Source: SHAN690 sp041391765 (GTDB lineage Bacteria > Bacteroidota > Bacteroidia > Flavobacteriales_G > Salibacteraceae). Taken from it: a DNA stretch of 64,000 nt. The translations under genes were made by a program, and so were the position numbers. Below the pieces are notes generated by a model, which saw nothing but the letters and a program-made list of their open reading frames with translations, had not been told where the DNA came from and did no database searches. Position 1 is the first letter of the stretch; every line of letters starts with the position of its first letter. This document shows, one piece after another, positions 1 through 8,137 of the stretch. Location: NCBI GenBank assembly GCA_041391765.1, contig JAWKNJ010000021.1, positions 1 to 64,000 on the forward strand, given 5' to 3'.

Positions 1-496
1 AAATCTAGCCGATGTGATCAACAGTTCCATTAACGAGTTACAGAGGCTTTCAAAAGACGAAAACGCTTGTAGCTTTCACTTGGATCTTCAAGCCACCGAA
101 CTGACAAGTGATCCAATGAGAATCAAGATCATCGCTCACAATCTTGTGTCGAATGCTATCAAATTCAGGGATCATAAAAAGGAATCATGCAGTATTAATA
201 TTCGAACCCGCAAGAATGATAAGTCCTTGATTCTTGAGGTGGAGGATAATGGGATTGGCATTGAACCCAAATACTTGAACAAGGTTTGGGATATGTTTTT
301 CCGAGGAACCAGTGACCACCTTGGCTCCGGACTTGGACTTTACATATTGAAAGAGTCGGCCAAAGCGGTAGGCGCTGAGGTAGGTGTTAAATCAAATTAC
401 GGGCTGGGAAGTGTATTTACAGTATCGTTTCCACTAACGATAAAGGAAGCTAGTTCAAATCGTCCTTCAATAGATTCATCTCTATTACAGGACTGA
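1..496 (+). CDS. Sensor histidine kinase, C-terminal part (cut by window start)
   Basis: The frame is open from base 2, so the gene begins outside the window and only about 165 C-terminal residues are visible. They form a HATPase_c ATP-binding domain of a two-component sensor kinase. The N-box (NLVSNAIKF), G1 box (DNGIGI), an F-box-like stretch (WDMFFRGT) and G2 box (GSGLGLYI) occur in the usual order. The phosphoacceptor histidine and sensor input lie upstream and cannot be judged, so the signal is unknown. The last 47 bases overlap the 3' end of gpsA on the other strand. No response regulator is in view. Confidence 0.9.
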   Translation, partial: NLADVINSSINELQRLSKDENACSFHLDLQATELTSDPMRIKIIAHNLVSNAIKFRDHKKESCSINIRTRKNDKSLILEVEDNGIGIEPKYLNKVWDMFFRGTSDHLGSGLGLYILKESAKAVGAEVGVKSNYGLGSVFTVSFPLTIKEASSNRPSIDSSLLQD

Positions 497-1442
497 TCTT
501 TTCGTACAGAATTCGATAGACTGCTTCGGTAATGGGCAACGATGCTCCGTACTTTTTATTCATTTCGATGATCGATTTTACTGCATAATAACCTTCGGCT
601 ACCATGCTCATCTCAAGCTGTGCTGCCTTTACACTGTAGCCCTTGCCGATCATCATACCGAAAGTGCGGTTTCGACTGAACTTTGAATAAGCTGTTACCA
701 GCAAATCTCCCAAATAAGCGGATGACTTCACATCGCGATGAACAGGATTCACCATGTCTACTAATCGCTCTATTTCACGGATCGCATTGCTAATTAACAC
801 AGCCTGGAAATTGTCTCCATAGCCCAGGCCATGACAAATTCCTGAGGCAATCGCCATGATGTTTTTCATCACTGCACTAATCTCTGTACCGAATATGTCA
901 TCGGATGTTGATGTCTGCACATAGCGACAACGGAGTGCATCCGCCATGAGTTGCGCGCTTCCCTCATTTTGACAAGCTAGCGTCAAATAACTCAGTCGTT
1001 CTAAAGCAATTTCTTCTGCATGACAAGGACCACTCACAATTCCAATTTGATCATACGGAATGTTGAACTCCTTATGGAAGAATCTTGCAGGAATGCTGTG
1101 GTATTCGGGAACAATGCCTTTGATCGCGCTGAAAAGAATCTTCTTTTCAATGCCCTCGCATTTAAATCCATCAAAGGTTTTGAACACAAACGCTGAAGGA
1201 ACGGCCATGACCAGCACATCGCTGTTCTTGACCACGTGCAACAAATCGGTGCTTGGACTAACGCGATTTAAATCGAACTCAACCGATTGCAGGTAACGGT
1301 CATTGTGACGATAATTCTTCACATACTTTACCGTTTCTTCGCTGCGAATCCACCAATTCACGTTGCTGGAGTTGTTACTCAGCAACTTGGTAAGTGCGGT
1401 TGCCCAGCTACCTCCTCCTATGACACCAAATCGTGTTTCCAT
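450..1442 (-). CDS. gpsA: Glycerol-3-phosphate dehydrogenase [NAD(P)+]
   Basis: Cytoplasmic enzyme that reduces dihydroxyacetone phosphate to sn-glycerol 3-phosphate, the backbone for phospholipids. The 330-residue length is normal for GpsA. An N-terminal Rossmann motif (VIGGGSWATAL, residues about 7-17) binds the nucleotide. A GPCHAEEIA stretch near residue 137 and the catalytic-lysine region (ISAVMKNIMAIASG, about residue 190) match the family, as does the C-terminal MVAEGYYAVKS helix region. The ATG at 1442 follows a promoter-like TAGGTTTG box by seven bases. The gene converges on, and overlaps, the sensor kinase. Confidence 0.95.
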   Translation of the reverse strand: METRFGVIGGGSWATALTKLLSNNSSNVNWWIRSEETVKYVKNYRHNDRYLQSVEFDLNRVSPSTDLLHVVKNSDVLVMAVPSAFVFKTFDGFKCEGIEKKILFSAIKGIVPEYHSIPARFFHKEFNIPYDQIGIVSGPCHAEEIALERLSYLTLACQNEGSAQLMADALRCRYVQTSTSDDIFGTEISAVMKNIMAIASGICHGLGYGDNFQAVLISNAIREIERLVDMVNPVHRDVKSSAYLGDLLVTAYSKFSRNRTFGMMIGKGYSVKAAQLEMSMVAEGYYAVKSIIEMNKKYGASLPITEAVYRILYEKISPVIEMNLLKDDLN

Positions 1443-1449
1443 GTGCGGT

Positions 1450-1457
1450 CAAACCTA
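1450..1457 (-). promoter_or_regulatory. TAnnTTTG promoter box of gpsA
   Basis: On the minus strand the octamer reads TAGGTTTG, a full match to the Bacteroidota -7 element TAnnTTTG. It ends seven bases before the gpsA ATG, so the transcript would have almost no leader. Confidence 0.5.
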
Positions 1458-1518
1458 AAGGATTTTCAAATATTGAAATCCATTTCCTCTTAGCAGTCAA
1501 TTCGAATTACAAATTCCT

Positions 1519-1526
1519 CACATTTG
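1519..1526 (+). promoter_or_regulatory. TAnnTTTG-like box of the PrsW-like gene
   Basis: CACATTTG matches TAnnTTTG except at the first base and ends four bases before the ATG at 1531. It is divergent from the gpsA box. Confidence 0.35.
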
Positions 1527-1530
1527 ACAC

Positions 1531-2757
1531 ATGTGGGGCGCCCTGACATTGGTCTTCAACGGATTTGGACTAATCCTTCTCTATCAGTTCATTAAATACA
1601 AAATCCGTGACTTCAGAAGCGAAACTGATTCCCACAAATACTGGCGTTTTAGTCGACATAAATATGTTCTATCAGTAGGCGGTATGCTACTGCTGGCTGC
1701 GCTTATTATAGAATTCTTTATTCCCGAGGTTTCTCCCTTAAAGGATGCTGTCAACCGTATGGATCTGATTCAATGGACGGGAGTAGCCATCGCATTTTCG
1801 ATCAGCATCATCTGGGCGGTTTATATCAGACGACTCGACATTTTCGAGCCGGAAAGCTGGTGGCACATTTTGATCGTGTTCATAATGGGCTGTGTTACAG
1901 TTTGGCTAGTGTACCCCATCTCCGGTTTCCTCAATAACCAGATCGGACTGAATCTGGACGGAGGGGCTTTCAACGACTTTATGTACTGTTTTGTGGGTAT
2001 CGGAATGGTGGAAGAATTTGTCAAAATGATTCCACTTTTGATCATCATGAGGTTTAGAAACATAGTCAATGAACCCTACGATTACCTTCTATACGCGGCC
2101 ATTTCAGCCTTAGGGTTTGCGTTCATTGAAAACTCAATGTACCTCTTTCGCACTGACTTATTCGCTATTAATGCAAGAGCACTCATGAGCTCCGTGGCCC
2201 ATATGACGTTTAGTTCGGTCATTGGCTATTCTTACATGATATCATCCACAAGAAGGCTAAGAAACGGATGGTATTATATCCTAGGCGGGTTTCTCCTGGC
2301 TTCTCTCATGCACGGATTCTTTGACTTCTGGCTGATCAATCCGGTCGCCAAACAGTACAATGGAATGAGTTTCATTTTCTTCATCCTAACCACGCACTTT
2401 TGGTTTACAATGAAGAATAAGGCGGTAAACGCTTCCTACTTCTTTTCAGACAACATCAAGCTAGTTAACGATTCCCTGCGCTTCTTTTTGATCTTTTGGT
2501 TGGTAGCGTTGCTAGTCGGCTCAACGTTGGTGATTGGTGTATTCCACGGTAATATAGCGGCCCACGAGTTTCTTCGCGGTCAAGTCTTCGCCTACGGATT
2601 TCTGATCTACTACCTCAGTTTCAGCTTTAGCCGATTTGTGATCGCACCAAGAGCGCTAGCTGCGTGTCAGGTTGTATTTGATAAAGCAATTCCAGAAGAA
2701 CCGGAGCCACGGGAAGACTGGCAGGCATTTTACGAGGAAAAGGAGAAGCACTGGTAG
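1531..2757 (+). CDS. PrsW-like intramembrane protease family protein
   Basis: A 408-residue polytopic membrane protein with about nine or ten hydrophobic segments. Three conserved PrsW/CPBP-type motifs are visible: an EE..K pair (MVEEFVKMIPL, about residue 162), FAFIEN (about 197) and a later MHGFFDF (about 261). In this family the glutamates and histidine line an active site within the membrane. PrsW cleaves an anti-sigma factor in Bacillus; the substrate here is unknown. The gene is divergent from gpsA and stops one base before the convergent DUF1801-like gene. The family call is firm, the function is not. Confidence 0.8.
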   Translation: MWGALTLVFNGFGLILLYQFIKYKIRDFRSETDSHKYWRFSRHKYVLSVGGMLLLAALIIEFFIPEVSPLKDAVNRMDLIQWTGVAIAFSISIIWAVYIRRLDIFEPESWWHILIVFIMGCVTVWLVYPISGFLNNQIGLNLDGGAFNDFMYCFVGIGMVEEFVKMIPLLIIMRFRNIVNEPYDYLLYAAISALGFAFIENSMYLFRTDLFAINARALMSSVAHMTFSSVIGYSYMISSTRRLRNGWYYILGGFLLASLMHGFFDFWLINPVAKQYNGMSFIFFILTTHFWFTMKNKAVNASYFFSDNIKLVNDSLRFFLIFWLVALLVGSTLVIGVFHGNIAAHEFLRGQVFAYGFLIYYLSFSFSRFVIAPRALAACQVVFDKAIPEEPEPREDWQAFYEEKEKHW

Positions 2758-2758
2758 T

Positions 2759-3130
2759 TTAGATTAAACCCTCCTTCAAATAAAGGTCAACCGCCCTTTG
2801 AGCCATCGTTCGAATTTCGCTCTCCATTTCCGGGGTCAACTTCTTCACATGAAAGCAACTCTTGCCCTTTAAGGCTTTGCTCAGCTCATCCGAAAGTTTA
2901 AATTCTGCAACATGCGTGTAAACCGGAAAAAAATAAAAGCGAATGTCCTTTGGTTTTTCAACAATGCTCGCAAAATAATGCCCATCCACTTTCTGCTTGC
3001 CCTGCATCACCGGTTTTGTTCCTTCAAACACCTGCCCCATGACTCCCCCATCGCGCATTCGAAGCGGAGGTATTTGCTCGTTTAAGATACCTATTAAGGT
3101 CTCTTTGATTTCAGAAATATCTGCCTTCAT
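2759..3130 (-). CDS. DUF1801 (YdhG-like) domain protein
   Basis: A small cytoplasmic protein of 123 residues with no signal peptide. The core (GHYFASIVEKPKD..FYFFPVYTHV) and the C-terminal KGKSCFHVKKL segment resemble DUF1801/YdhG proteins, a small alpha/beta fold whose biochemical role is not established. It lies 82 bases downstream of lysS on the same strand and could be read with it. Its stop sits one base from the convergent PrsW-like gene. I assign the fold but no function. Confidence 0.6.
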   Translation of the reverse strand: MKADISEIKETLIGILNEQIPPLRMRDGGVMGQVFEGTKPVMQGKQKVDGHYFASIVEKPKDIRFYFFPVYTHVAEFKLSDELSKALKGKSCFHVKKLTPEMESEIRTMAQRAVDLYLKEGLI

Positions 3131-3212
3131 GAGTCAAAAGTGAAAAAACCCAGCGCTCCGGCCTCATTTACTCACAAATCAATTATTGGGGCGTTCGTGA
3201 ATTCGGTCTTCA

Positions 3213-4721
3213 TTACCGTTCAGCCCTCATTTGAGGGAAGAACAAAACATCCTGAATGGATGGCTGATTGGTAAGGAACATGATCAAGCGATCCATGCCG
3301 ATTCCCATGCCTGAGGTCGGAGGCATACCATATTCCAAAGCTCTCAAAAAGTCTTGATCGATGAACATGGCCTCATCATCTCCTTTTTCGCTGAGCTTCA
3401 GTTGCTCTTCGAAACGCTCACGCTGGTCGATTGGGTCATTTAATTCTGAATAAGCATTGGCAAGCTCCTTTCCGTTAACCATCAATTCGAAACGCTCTGT
3501 CAATTGATCATTTTCTCGGTGCTTTTTGCAGAGCGGGCTCATCTCAATCGGATAGTCCATCACAAACGTTGGCTGAATGAAGGCGCCCTCGCACGTTTCG
3601 CTGAATATCTCGTCCAAAAGTTTGCCGCGACCCATGCTCTCATCTGTTTGGATGTGCAAGGTTTTACAAAATGCGCGGAGTTCATCTTCATTCATGTTAC
3701 TCACATCCGTTCCCGTCTTTTCTTGAATCGCACCAAGGAACGTAACGCGCTTGAACGGACGCCTGAACTCTATCATGTTGTCGCCAACAGGAATATTGGT
3801 TTTACCATGAAGATCCGTTACGGCCTTTTCTATCATCTCTTCGGTGAAGTCCATCATCCACTGATAGTCTTTGTACGCTACATAGATTTCCATGACCGTG
3901 AATTCCGGATTGTGCGTTCGATCCATGCCTTCGTTTCGGAAGTTTCTGGAAAACTCATACACACCTTCAAATCCGCCCACGATCAGCCTCTTGAGGTAGA
4001 GCTCATTGGCAATGCGCAAGTACATCTCCATATCCAGCGTATTGTGATGCGTGATGAAAGGGCGTGCTGCCGCGCCACCCGGAATCGGTTGAAGCACAGG
4101 AGTGTCTACTTCCAAATAGCCTTTCGAATTAAAGAACTCTCGCATCGAATTGAAAATCTTCGTGCGTTGCTCAAACACCTTTTTGACTTCTGGATTCACT
4201 ACCAAATCCAAGTATCGCATACGATAGCGTTGTTCCTTATCGGCAAAGCCATCGTGAACGTTTCCATCCGCATCCGTCTTTACTACAGGCAATGGACGAA
4301 GCGACTTTGACAGAACGGTCATCTCAGTCACATGGATAGAAATCTCACCAACTTGGGTGCGGAACACATGTCCTTTCACTCCAACAAAGTCACCTATATC
4401 AAGTATTTTCTTGAATACAGTGTTATAAAGTTCTTTGTCCTCTCCGTGACAAATCTCATCACGGTTGAAATAGCACTGAATTCGACCGGCATGGTCCATG
4501 ATTTCAGCAAAAGAAGCCTTGCCCATGATCCGTTTGCTCATCAATCGCCCAGCAATGCAAACCTCCATTTTTGGTTCGTCATCTTTAAATTGATTTTTGA
4601 TGGTGACAGCGTCATTATCAACGGGATAAAGGGCTGCCGGATATGGATTGATTCCCATATCCCTCAATTGCTTTAAGCCTTCTCTTCGCTCGCGTTCCTG
4701 ATCGTTCAGTTCGTGTGACAT
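3213..4721 (-). CDS. lysS: Lysyl-tRNA synthetase, class II
   Basis: Charges tRNA-Lys with lysine in the cytoplasm. At 502 residues it has the normal bacterial LysS length. An N-terminal OB-fold anticodon-binding domain (about residues 55-150, including IAGRLMSKRIMGKASF) precedes the class II catalytic core. Motif 2 (RNFRNEGMDRTHNPEFT) and motif 3 (GMGIGMDRLIMFLT) are intact. The ATG is preceded by a perfect TATCTTTG box at 4744-4751 on the minus strand. The upstream neighbour is divergent. Confidence 0.97.
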   Translation of the reverse strand: MSHELNDQERERREGLKQLRDMGINPYPAALYPVDNDAVTIKNQFKDDEPKMEVCIAGRLMSKRIMGKASFAEIMDHAGRIQCYFNRDEICHGEDKELYNTVFKKILDIGDFVGVKGHVFRTQVGEISIHVTEMTVLSKSLRPLPVVKTDADGNVHDGFADKEQRYRMRYLDLVVNPEVKKVFEQRTKIFNSMREFFNSKGYLEVDTPVLQPIPGGAAARPFITHHNTLDMEMYLRIANELYLKRLIVGGFEGVYEFSRNFRNEGMDRTHNPEFTVMEIYVAYKDYQWMMDFTEEMIEKAVTDLHGKTNIPVGDNMIEFRRPFKRVTFLGAIQEKTGTDVSNMNEDELRAFCKTLHIQTDESMGRGKLLDEIFSETCEGAFIQPTFVMDYPIEMSPLCKKHRENDQLTERFELMVNGKELANAYSELNDPIDQRERFEEQLKLSEKGDDEAMFIDQDFLRALEYGMPPTSGMGIGMDRLIMFLTNQPSIQDVLFFPQMRAER

Positions 4722-4743
4722 TTCTAGTGAAAAAATTGGGCGG

Positions 4744-4751
4744 CAAAGATA
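4744..4751 (-). promoter_or_regulatory. TAnnTTTG promoter box of lysS
   Basis: The minus strand reads TATCTTTG, an exact match to TAnnTTTG, 22 bases before the lysS ATG. This leaves a short leader of roughly 15 bases. Confidence 0.5.
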
Positions 4752-4816
4752 GAATCGTGGATGGTAGGCTTAATGATTAGTTTACACTGGCTGACTAACA
4801 CAGATAATCAGGCACC

Positions 4817-4824
4817 TATATTTG
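4817..4824 (+). promoter_or_regulatory. TAnnTTTG promoter box of the sugar isomerase gene
   Basis: TATATTTG matches the consensus exactly and ends five bases before the ATG at 4830. This supports 4830, or the ATGs at 4842/4845, as the true start over the upstream ATG at 4761, which lies before the box. Confidence 0.5.
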
Positions 4825-4829
4825 CGCCT

Positions 4830-5822
4830 ATGAGTAAAAGCATGATGGATTTAGTGGCGGAATTTCCCGCTCAGATGAAGGAAGCACTGGAGATCGCGAA
4901 TCGTTTCGAACTAAAGAATTTTAGAGACTTTGAAAATGTTCTGATATGCGGATTAGGTGGCTCCGGAATTGGTGGGACAATTTTGTCTCAACTCATAGCC
5001 GATGAATCCAATGTTCCGGTGGTTTGCTCCAAAGACTACACGATTCCATCATTTGTTACCAATAAGACACTTGTGATTGCTTGCTCATACTCAGGAAATA
5101 CAGAGGAAACATTAGAGTCTCTGGAATTTGCGATCGAAAATAAAGCCCAGATTGCGAGCATTACTTCAGGAGGAAAACTCTTGGAAATGGCTCGCCAGCA
5201 TGGCTGGCCATGCATTCAGATTCCTTCCGGATACCCTCCACGAGCTGCCTTTGGTTTTTCTATCACGCAGCTTTTTAAAATGGCTGAAGCATTCGGTTTG
5301 ATCACCAGTGATTGGAACGCACAGTTTGTTACGGCTGCGAATTACATCGAAACCCACCAGGAACGCATTTCCGATGCAGGCCGTCAATTGGCTGAAGCAA
5401 TGAAGACAAAACTTCCGGTGATTTATACATCGACATGGCTGGAAGGTGTCGGAACGCGCTGGAGACAGCAGATCAATGAAAACGCCAAAATGCTTTGCTG
5501 GCATCACTACTATCCTGAAATGAATCACAATGAACTTGTCGGCTGGCGCAATGAAAACCACCAGCTCGGAGTCATTTTCCTGACCAGCGATTTGGATCAT
5601 CCCCGCGTTGTTCGCAGGATGGAATTGAGCGAAGAGGTTTATCGTAAATACACGCCACACATTCATCACTGCGCTGCCGAAGGCGAATCTGCCATCGAAC
5701 AAGCCATTTTCCTTATTCATCTGGGAGATTGGATGTCTGTGCACCTGGCTGCATTGCGAAACGTGGACTCCACGGAAGTCAAGATAATCGATTGGCTGAA
5801 AGGAGAACTCGCGAAGTTTTAG
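4830..5822 (+). CDS. Bifunctional phosphoglucose/phosphomannose isomerase-type SIS protein
   Basis: Predicted cytoplasmic aldose-ketose isomerase interconverting glucose or mannose 6-phosphate with fructose 6-phosphate. Two SIS folds are visible: the first carries GLGGSGIGGTILSQL and the phosphate-binding SYSGNTEET, the second contains the conserved PEMNHNELVGW segment with catalytic Glu and His. From the ATG at 4830 the product is 330 residues, normal for the PGI/PMI family. An upstream in-frame ATG at 4761 is unlikely because a promoter box lies between. No conventional pgi is in the window, so this may be the main isomerase. Confidence 0.88.
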   Translation: MSKSMMDLVAEFPAQMKEALEIANRFELKNFRDFENVLICGLGGSGIGGTILSQLIADESNVPVVCSKDYTIPSFVTNKTLVIACSYSGNTEETLESLEFAIENKAQIASITSGGKLLEMARQHGWPCIQIPSGYPPRAAFGFSITQLFKMAEAFGLITSDWNAQFVTAANYIETHQERISDAGRQLAEAMKTKLPVIYTSTWLEGVGTRWRQQINENAKMLCWHHYYPEMNHNELVGWRNENHQLGVIFLTSDLDHPRVVRRMELSEEVYRKYTPHIHHCAAEGESAIEQAIFLIHLGDWMSVHLAALRNVDSTEVKIIDWLKGELAKF

Positions 5823-5844
5823 ATCGCTAAGCACCGCTGGTGCT

Positions 5845-5852
5845 TACATTTG
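5845..5852 (+). promoter_or_regulatory. TAnnTTTG promoter box of the serine hydrolase gene
   Basis: TACATTTG matches the consensus exactly and ends four bases before the ATG at 5857, which would give a leaderless transcript. Confidence 0.5.
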
Positions 5853-5856
5853 ATTC

Positions 5857-7026
5857 ATGACCCAAAAACCGATTCGTGTTTTAACGCGCATCCTTGTTGC
5901 GCTGCTTCTTATCCACTTTCTTGTGGAAGTTTCGGGTCATCATTACTTGTACAATACCCTGGCAAAAACTGTCTTCAAAGGCAAATTAGGTCCCGACATT
6001 CTGGAATACAAGGAAATGCCGAACCGACTCATCGCCAATTCCGAACCTGAACCTTGGCCGCTGCTTCCAAATTACGGGCAACCCTCATTGACTTTGGAAG
6101 AGGAAGAGTATCACACCAAGAACCAGAGCGTGTCTTTCGTGGTAGTTCACAGAGACTCTTTGCTGTTCGAACAGTACTGGGAAAACTTCGGACCAGACAG
6201 CATCAGCAATTCATTTTCTATGGCAAAGTCCGTTGTCTCGCTCTTGTGTGGAATTGCCATTGATCAAGGTCGCATCGAGAGTGTAAAAAAGCCTGTTTAT
6301 TGGTACATGCCTCAATATGAGACTGAAGTCGGAAAGGAGATAACCGTGGAGAACCTGCTGACTATGAGCTCCGGTATCGACTTCGATGAAGACTATTTAA
6401 ATCCATTCACCTTTCCGGCAAAGGCCAATTATGGAGACAACCTAGAGCTCTTAGTATCCAAGTACGAACCCACCGAAAAGCCTGGTGTTTATTTCAATTA
6501 CCAAAGCGGTACCACACAGGTGCTCGCTTTTCTGGTGTCCGGGGTCATGCGGATGTCGCTCGCAGACATGGCATCGCAATTCGTTTGGCAAAAAATCGGA
6601 GCCGAAAATCCAGCATTGTGGAGCCTTGATCGAGAAGGTGGAATGGAAAAGGCCTTTTGTTGCATCAACTCCACCGCCAGGGATTTTGCCCGAATCGGAA
6701 AGCTGTATAAGAACCATGGAAAGTGGAATGGACAACAAATCATAGACAGCGCTTATGTTGCCGCTTCAGTTTCAAAGCCAAATACCCTCAATGAAGATGG
6801 CACGCCATGTGAAATTTACGGCTACCAATGGTGGCTTGGCGAACACGAGGGCATGGACTTCTTTTTCATGCGAGGCATCAAGGGACAATATGTGGTAGTG
6901 GTGCCTGAAAAAGATTTAATCGTAGTGCGAATGGGTAGAAAACGAGACAACGGAAGCTTCGAAAGAGCGCATCCAGATGACGTGTATAATTACCTTGACA
7001 TGGGTTTAAGAATGATAAGTGAATGA
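5857..7026 (+). CDS. Beta-lactamase-fold (class C-like) serine hydrolase
   Basis: A 389-residue protein with an N-terminal hydrophobic segment (about residues 10-25) that should anchor or export it to the periplasm. It has the serine beta-lactamase/penicillin-binding fold: SxxK as SMAKS with the nucleophilic serine, a YxN-type motif as YFNYQSG, and a C-terminal KGQYVVVVPEKD in the position of the KTG/HxG motif. Family members are esterases, peptidases or lactamases, and the substrate cannot be read from sequence. The next gene starts inside its last codons, so translation may be coupled. Confidence 0.85.
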   Translation: MTQKPIRVLTRILVALLLIHFLVEVSGHHYLYNTLAKTVFKGKLGPDILEYKEMPNRLIANSEPEPWPLLPNYGQPSLTLEEEEYHTKNQSVSFVVVHRDSLLFEQYWENFGPDSISNSFSMAKSVVSLLCGIAIDQGRIESVKKPVYWYMPQYETEVGKEITVENLLTMSSGIDFDEDYLNPFTFPAKANYGDNLELLVSKYEPTEKPGVYFNYQSGTTQVLAFLVSGVMRMSLADMASQFVWQKIGAENPALWSLDREGGMEKAFCCINSTARDFARIGKLYKNHGKWNGQQIIDSAYVAASVSKPNTLNEDGTPCEIYGYQWWLGEHEGMDFFFMRGIKGQYVVVVPEKDLIVVRMGRKRDNGSFERAHPDDVYNYLDMGLRMISE

Positions 7027-7424
7027 AGGCAGACATTGAATTTCCAAAAGTTGAGAAAGTGGGCATTTGTGCCATTCCCGAAGAAAATGAAGGACAAGCG
7101 GTTTGGAAGGTTCACATCTTGAACATGTTAGATGAACCGATCACCAACGTATTGGTTTCAACGCGAGGTTATGGCATGAAGGAGGAAGAGCAGGTGAAAA
7201 CCTCAGAGTTGAGGCACTACTTCGAGGAGGTTCCTGCCGGTGGAGAGCGTCCTATAGAGCTCATTCCTGATAATTTGACCGGACTTAATAATCAATACTG
7301 GGTTAGTTTCTACATCGACTCAACCATCTACGACAAGAAGTTTATTTTTTTACCCGACTCGTTGCTTGACAAAAACCTGACTCACATTCCTGTAATTGAC
7401 AAGCAGGGCATCTTAATCATTTGA
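7023..7424 (+). CDS. Conserved-looking hypothetical protein, 133 aa
   Basis: I do not recognise a named domain. The protein is soluble, acidic and lacks a signal peptide. It looks beta-rich, with alternating hydrophobic stretches (AVWKVHILNMLDEPITNVLV, FYIDSTIYDKKFIFL) compatible with a small sandwich fold. It overlaps the hydrolase by four bases (ATGA) and is followed after two bases by the exonuclease gene, so it is embedded in an operon and very probably translated. A function cannot be given. Confidence 0.75.
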   Translation: MKADIEFPKVEKVGICAIPEENEGQAVWKVHILNMLDEPITNVLVSTRGYGMKEEEQVKTSELRHYFEEVPAGGERPIELIPDNLTGLNNQYWVSFYIDSTIYDKKFIFLPDSLLDKNLTHIPVIDKQGILII

Positions 7425-7426
7425 TC

Positions 7427-8137
7427 ATGAACTTGAACAACATTCTATTTCTCGACATTGAAACGGTGCCTCAACACCCAACAATGAAAAAGGCTCCGGA
7501 CGAATACCAAAAACTCTGGTCAGAAAAAGCCCAATACCTACTTCGCGAAGAAGATGATACGGTTGAGTCCGTGTTTGATCGGGCAGGAATCTATGCAGAA
7601 TTCGGTCGCATCGTCTGCATCTCCGTAGGATACATCAATGAACGCGGAAGTGGGCGAGAGCTCAGAATCAAGTCGTTTTATGGAGACGATGAGAAGATTC
7701 TTTTACAAGAGTTTGCTGAGATGTTGAAGAAGTATTTCAACAGCAAGGATCACTTACTCTGTGGCCACAACGGCAAGGAATTCGACTTTCCATACATCGC
7801 TCGAAGAATGCTCATCAATGGAATCGCGATACCGCAAATCCTTGACATTTCCGGCAAAAAACCTTGGGAAGTAGCGCACTTGGACACTATGCAGATGTGG
7901 AAGTTCGGAGACTACAAGAACTTTACTTCACTCAAGTTATTGGCCCACGTTTTCGGACTTCCGACCCCAAAAGATGACATCGATGGAAGCCAGGTGGCAG
8001 GCGTTTATTGGAAGGAGAAGAACTTAGAGCGCATCGTTCGCTATTGTGAAAAGGATGTTGTGACATTGGTCCAGGTATACTTGAAACTCACGCAACAGCC
8101 TGTTTTGAAAGAATCGGAAATTAATGCCGGTGAATAA
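7427..8137 (+). CDS. Predicted 3'-5' exonuclease (PolB-related DEDD family)
   Basis: A 236-residue RNase H-fold protein that looks like the family of stand-alone exonucleases related to the DNA polymerase B proofreading domain. The acidic motifs are in order: ExoI FLDIETVP near the N terminus, ExoII GHNGKEFDFPYIARRM in the middle, and ExoIII YCEKDVVTLVQVY near the C terminus, giving the D-E-D-D metal ligands. A TTG two codons upstream is possible, but the ATG at 7427 directly follows the previous stop and is preferred. Its 3' end overlaps the ABC ATPase gene by 14 bases. Confidence 0.85.
   Translation: MNLNNILFLDIETVPQHPTMKKAPDEYQKLWSEKAQYLLREEDDTVESVFDRAGIYAEFGRIVCISVGYINERGSGRELRIKSFYGDDEKILLQEFAEMLKKYFNSKDHLLCGHNGKEFDFPYIARRMLINGIAIPQILDISGKKPWEVAHLDTMQMWKFGDYKNFTSLKLLAHVFGLPTPKDDIDGSQVAGVYWKEKNLERIVRYCEKDVVTLVQVYLKLTQQPVLKESEINAGE

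Noticed and set aside
3504..4310. Long open frame (268 codons) on the plus strand inside lysS
   Set aside because: It is fully antisense to a well-conserved lysS, its product is rich in His/Arg with no motif, and no start signal is seen.
5166..5834. Open frame of 222 codons on the minus strand inside the sugar isomerase gene
   Set aside because: Shadow of a gene with clear SIS motifs on the other strand; the translation has no domain pattern.
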